From: Adenanthera pavonina
Lineage: Eukaryota > Streptophyta > Magnoliopsida > Fabales > Fabaceae
Reading direction: 5' to 3'
Assembly (NCBI GenBank): GCA_026686845.1
Contig: JAIVEN010000015.1
Span: 4,789,001 to 4,853,000, forward strand
Length of the DNA stretch: 64,000 nucleotides
Shown: piece by piece, positions 60,369 through 64,000 of the stretch
Layout: every line of letters starts with the position of its first letter
Numbering within the stretch: the stretch's first letter is position 1
Notes under the pieces: model-generated
What the model was told of the DNA's origin: nothing
The model's database searches: none
Seen by the model: the letters and a program-made list of their open reading frames with translations, nothing else
Translations under genes and position numbers: made by a program

Positions 60369-63300
60369 ATGAGTTCCCAAGCACACAAGCACTCGAAATC
60401 CGTGAAACCCCCTAATCAACCATCTTCAACTCCACCATCTTCGAGATCTTCCTCATCTTCCCTTTCTTCTCATCTTGCCATGGTCGAACTCAAGCAAAGG
60501 ATCCTCACCTCTCTCTCCAAGCTTTCCGACAGAGACACTTACCAGATCGCAGTTGAAGACTTGGAAAAAATCATCCAAGGTCTGTCCCCTGAGAGCATAC
60601 CCATGATTCTGAATTGCCTGTACGATGCGTCCAACGATCCTAAACCAGCCGTCAAGAAGGAGTCTATTAGGTTGCTCACTGTGGTTTGTGCGACTCACAG
60701 CGATTCTTCATCGACCCACTTGACCAAAATTATTGCCTACATTGTGAAGAGGCTCAAGGACTCTGATTCAAGCGTGAAGGATGCGTGTCGTGACGCGATT
60801 GGTGCATTGTCGGCGCAGTACTTGAAAGGTGTAGGTGGGGGTACTGATAATGGGGGTCTTGGTTCTGTGGTTGCATTGTTTGTGAAGCCTTTGTTTGAAG
60901 CGATGAGTGAGCCAAACAAGGGAGTGCAATCTGGTGCTGCCGTATGCATGGCTAAGATGGTGGAGAGCGCTTCAGACCCGCCCATTTCGGCGTTTCAGAA
61001 GCTTTGCCCGAGGATATGCAAGTTGCTTAACAATCCTAACTTCTTGGCAAAGGCTGCAATCTTACCTGTTGTAGCCAGCTTGTCTCAGGTTTGCATATGT
61101 TTGAAATTAAGTTAGGTCCTTTCACGCTGAATAATGACATTTGGAAAGCCCTAAATGCAATGAAAGCAGTGTGGCAACCGTAGAGTTGTGACTTTAAAGA
61201 TGATTGCAAATATTTAGGCACCAGTACCAGGACAAAATAATATTTTGAGGATGTTTTCTATCCTTTTTTTTTAAAAAAAGAAAAGAAAAGTAAAAGAAAA
61301 CTTGACACAATAGCCAGGCAGACATGAATGATTTTATCAGGAAAGGTTTCCTCGCATGTTATATTTTGATTGAACAGGGTAGCAAATACCTCTACCAAAC
61401 TTTTGTCCACCTGTTTGTAGCATTTGGATTCTACTTGTATTATTTGAAATTTGGTCTTGTATTTTCATTCATCATATCTATTGTCAGCTGGCCCCATTTG
61501 GAAGGGTATGGTTATTCTTTCTTGTTTTGTTTACATACACTTACAAATAAATCACCAAATAAACAGTTAGTGCTATGAATTATCAACGGAATGGAGCAGG
61601 TAGACAGATTCCTAAGAGGTAATTAAATTGCAGGTGGGAGCAATTGCACCACAAAGCTTGGAACATTTACTTCCTAGTATCCATGAGTGCCTCACCAGTA
61701 CTGACTGGACAACACGTAAGGCAGCTGCTGATGCGTTAAGCTCCTTAGCTTTAAATTCAAGTAGCTTGGTTATGGATGGAGCAGCATCTACACTGGCAGC
61801 ACTTGAGGCATGCCGTTTTGATAAGGTAGCATTTGCAATGAGATTTCCTGATCATAAGTTGTCAAACTTGTTTGTATCCGTTTTCATTAATTCTATAATG
61901 TATAAATTTTCATGCTTTGTCTCTCAATGAAGGTCATTTGGTCTATTCTCCCAATTCTTGCAATATGTTCTATCTTTTGAAGTTGTTTTGCTAGAAAGGA
62001 ATAAGACCATGAAGTCCTCTGAACAGTGAAGGAGGTGACTGCACATAATAGGGGTTTTATATGACTTTGTTGCTGGCGTTCTAGTGTATCTTATATATGA
62101 GTGCAAAAAGAGTTCTATTATTGTCTACAGAAACTTGGATTATTCTACACGTAATTCTGGGTTTTTAATTGGTTTAGGTTGAGGTGATTAATATATTCAA
62201 TGAATGGAAGCAGCTCGATTTTTGTGAAGGTGAATCTCTTGAGAGAAAAGTGGCATAATTTATGATAAACAGCTAATTTTGACTGTTGTCCATCAAAATA
62301 ATATCACATAGCAGCTTAGAGGGTTTGTTGTCCAAGCGTGGAAGATTTGTGCTTAGTGAAAATTATGTAATAGGGCAACTGGGCAAATAATTGCATTGAA
62401 GTACTCATTGTCTCCCAAATCAAAATGGTATTATTGGTTTTCAGATAAAACCTGTCAGAGATAGCATGACAGAAGCATTGCAGTTGTGGAGAAATATTAC
62501 TGGAGACGAAGATGGAGCTACCAATAATTCAAAGCCCTTGACTTGCGGTAGGCATGTGTCTGTTGTCTGACATAATTTATTCATCATGTACAGCATTGCA
62601 GGTTTTTCAGTTCTGTTTTTCTTTCCTAATGTTTTAGATGTTGATAATCCTGAACCAGCTGTTTCATCAGAAACAAGTGACTTTAAAAAGGCATCTCTTG
62701 GAGACAGTAAGACTGAGCTATCAGCAAAGGTTTTATCAGCTGGTTCTTCTTCAAACTTGGACTCCACTGCCAAAGCCAAACCTGTCAACATCCCAGAGAA
62801 GGCAGTTGTAATATTGAAAAAGAAAGCTCCTGCCTTGTCTGATAAAGAACTTAACCCAGATTTCTTCCAGAAACTTGAAAGAAGGGGTTCAGATGATTTA
62901 CCAGTAGAAGTAGTTGTTTCTCGTAGATGTATCAATTCTTCAAGCACAAACAATGAGGAAGAATCAGAGGCAAGTTCAAAAAATTCAAAAGAACGGATAC
63001 ATTGCACTGCAAATGTTTCCAGTGATGATTTTCATGGATCAGTTAACAACAAATATCGAATCTTAGAGAGAAGCAATGATCTGAATTCTAGACAGCAAAA
63101 TTATGAAGATTTTGCCCATGATAGATACTCTGAAAAGAAAGTGAATGGAAAAGAATTGAGAACAAAAGCACATGATACTGATGATAGGATTGAAATCAGT
63201 CAGAGGGAAAATTCTGCTAATCTAGCTGGTTTTTCTAAGACTGATGGTCAATCAGAAGGATCCTTCAACAACAGAGGAAACTGGTTGGCTATCCAGAGGC

Positions 63301-64000
63301 AGTTACTGCAGCTGGAAAGACAACAAGCTCATCTGATGAACATGGTGCAGGTATGATTATTAAAATATGGCATAAAAATATTCTCGAATGTAAACTCTGT
63401 CAGTGATGGATCTTAACAAATTTGCAGGATTTCATGGGTGGATCTCATGATGGCATGATAACTTTAGAGAACAGGGTACGAGGTCTTGAGAGAGTTGTTG
63501 AAGACATGGCACGAGATTTGTCTATATCATCGGGTCGTAGAGGTGGTAACTTTACTGGGTTTGAGGGTTGTTCTAGTAGACCTTCTGGCAAGTATAACAG
63601 TTTTGCTGACTACTCCATGACCAAATATGGAAGGAGTGGTGATGGACGTATCCCATTTGGTGAAAGATTTTCCCAATCTGATGGAAATGCTTTGGGCATG
63701 AGGGGAAGAGGGCCATCTTGGAGGTCTGACACATCTGATGCATGGGATTTTCCTGGACACACTGCATCTAGAAATGGCCAGATGCCCTCAAGGAGGACTT
63801 TTGGTGGTGGTTCTGTTGATGGAAGATCACCAAAATCAGCACATGAGATTGATCAAGGGGGCAGCAGAAGAGCTTGGGATAAAGTTGCAATGCCCCTTCG
63901 GCTGGGTGAGGGGCCTTCTGCAAGAAGCGTCTGGCAAGCTTCTAAAGATGAAGCGACCTTGGAAGCAATTCGTGTTGCTGGGGAGGACAATGGAACATCT
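60369..64000 (+). CDS. TOR1: TORTIFOLIA1/SPIRAL2 microtubule-associated protein (C-terminus outside window)
   Basis: Plant-specific cortical microtubule protein that controls directional cell growth; loss in Arabidopsis causes helical twisting. Coding exons: 60369-61088, 61634-61825, 62445-62547, 62638-63350 and 63428-64000 (open). A Ser/Pro-rich start leads to SSHLAMVELKQRILTSLSKL and the N-terminal HEAT-repeat (TOG-like) domain through about residue 320, with DRDTYQIAVEDLEKI and WTTRKAAADAL. A Ser-rich linker carries ILKKKAPALSDKELNPDFFQ. The predicted coiled coil GNWLAIQRQLLQLERQQAHL and DFMGGSHDGMITLENRVRGL follow, then RLGEGPSARSVWQASKDEAT. The ATG at 60369 is preferred because the extra upstream codons begin with TTG. 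About 190-260 C-terminal residues are probably beyond the edge. TOR1 is favoured over the SP2L paralogue, but this is not certain. Confidence 0.94.

Noticed and set aside
60453..60985. Minus-strand frames opposite TOR1 exon 1
   Set aside because: They are antisense to a well-supported HEAT-repeat exon.
62441..63007. 188-codon minus-strand frame
   Set aside because: Antisense of TOR1 exons 3-4; no family resemblance.
1..64000. tRNA, rRNA and CRISPR arrays
   Set aside because: I saw no cloverleaf-like tRNA sequence, rRNA or regularly spaced repeat array on either strand; CRISPR is not expected in a plant nuclear genome.

Overview
The window is nuclear DNA of a flowering plant, almost certainly a eudicot. 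It is AT-rich, its genes are split by GT-AG introns, the proteins match Arabidopsis-type families throughout, and the spacers are full of plant transposon remnants (hAT MITEs, a Helitron, a MuDR-type MULE, LTR fragments). I cannot name the species. All exon models below were made by reading splice sites and checking that codon phase is kept across every junction.

Six protein-coding genes are supported. On the minus strand, from left to right, are: TSB, the beta subunit of tryptophan synthase (1-2289, C-terminus outside the window); DDL/DAWDLE, an FHA-domain protein (5484-14037, 10 coding exons); MFAP1, a spliceosomal protein (16027-18934, 2 coding exons); a NEPRO-like nucleolar protein (26277-31294, 8 coding exons); and RH28, a DEAD-box RNA helicase of the DDX27/Drs1 type (36319-44464, 19 coding exons). 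On the plus strand, TOR1/SPIRAL2, a HEAT-repeat microtubule protein, starts at 60369 and runs off the right edge. Four of the six (DDL, MFAP1, NEPRO-like, RH28) belong to nuclear RNA-processing families.

The rest is mostly mobile DNA. DDL introns hold a copia-like LTR end, a hAT MITE with an 8-bp target duplication and a further MITE. TSB intron 1 holds a near-perfect ~138-bp hairpin. A Helitron helicase pseudogene (about 23.0-24.4 kb) leads to a recognisable Helitron 3' terminus at 25429. A 2.26-kb hAT-like element (33177-35440) carries captured exons. It shares an ~0.85-kb segment with the region just upstream of MFAP1 (20383-21267). RH28 intron 7 contains a solo LTR with TG...CA ends and a 5-bp target duplication. 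A decayed 7.4-kb MULE (45171-52541) carries a MuDR transposase and a plant-mobile-domain (PMD) gene between imperfect terminal inverted repeats. Two more hAT MITEs lie at 53894-54364 and 55076-55632. Between the NEPRO-like gene and the hAT element is an exon-sized fragment of a DTW-domain gene.

Nothing here is clearly a new biological system. The most unusual items are the PMD-carrying MULE, the gene-capturing hAT element with its second copy at the MFAP1 5' end, and a 63-bp tandem duplication in the NEPRO-like gene that straddles a 3' splice site.
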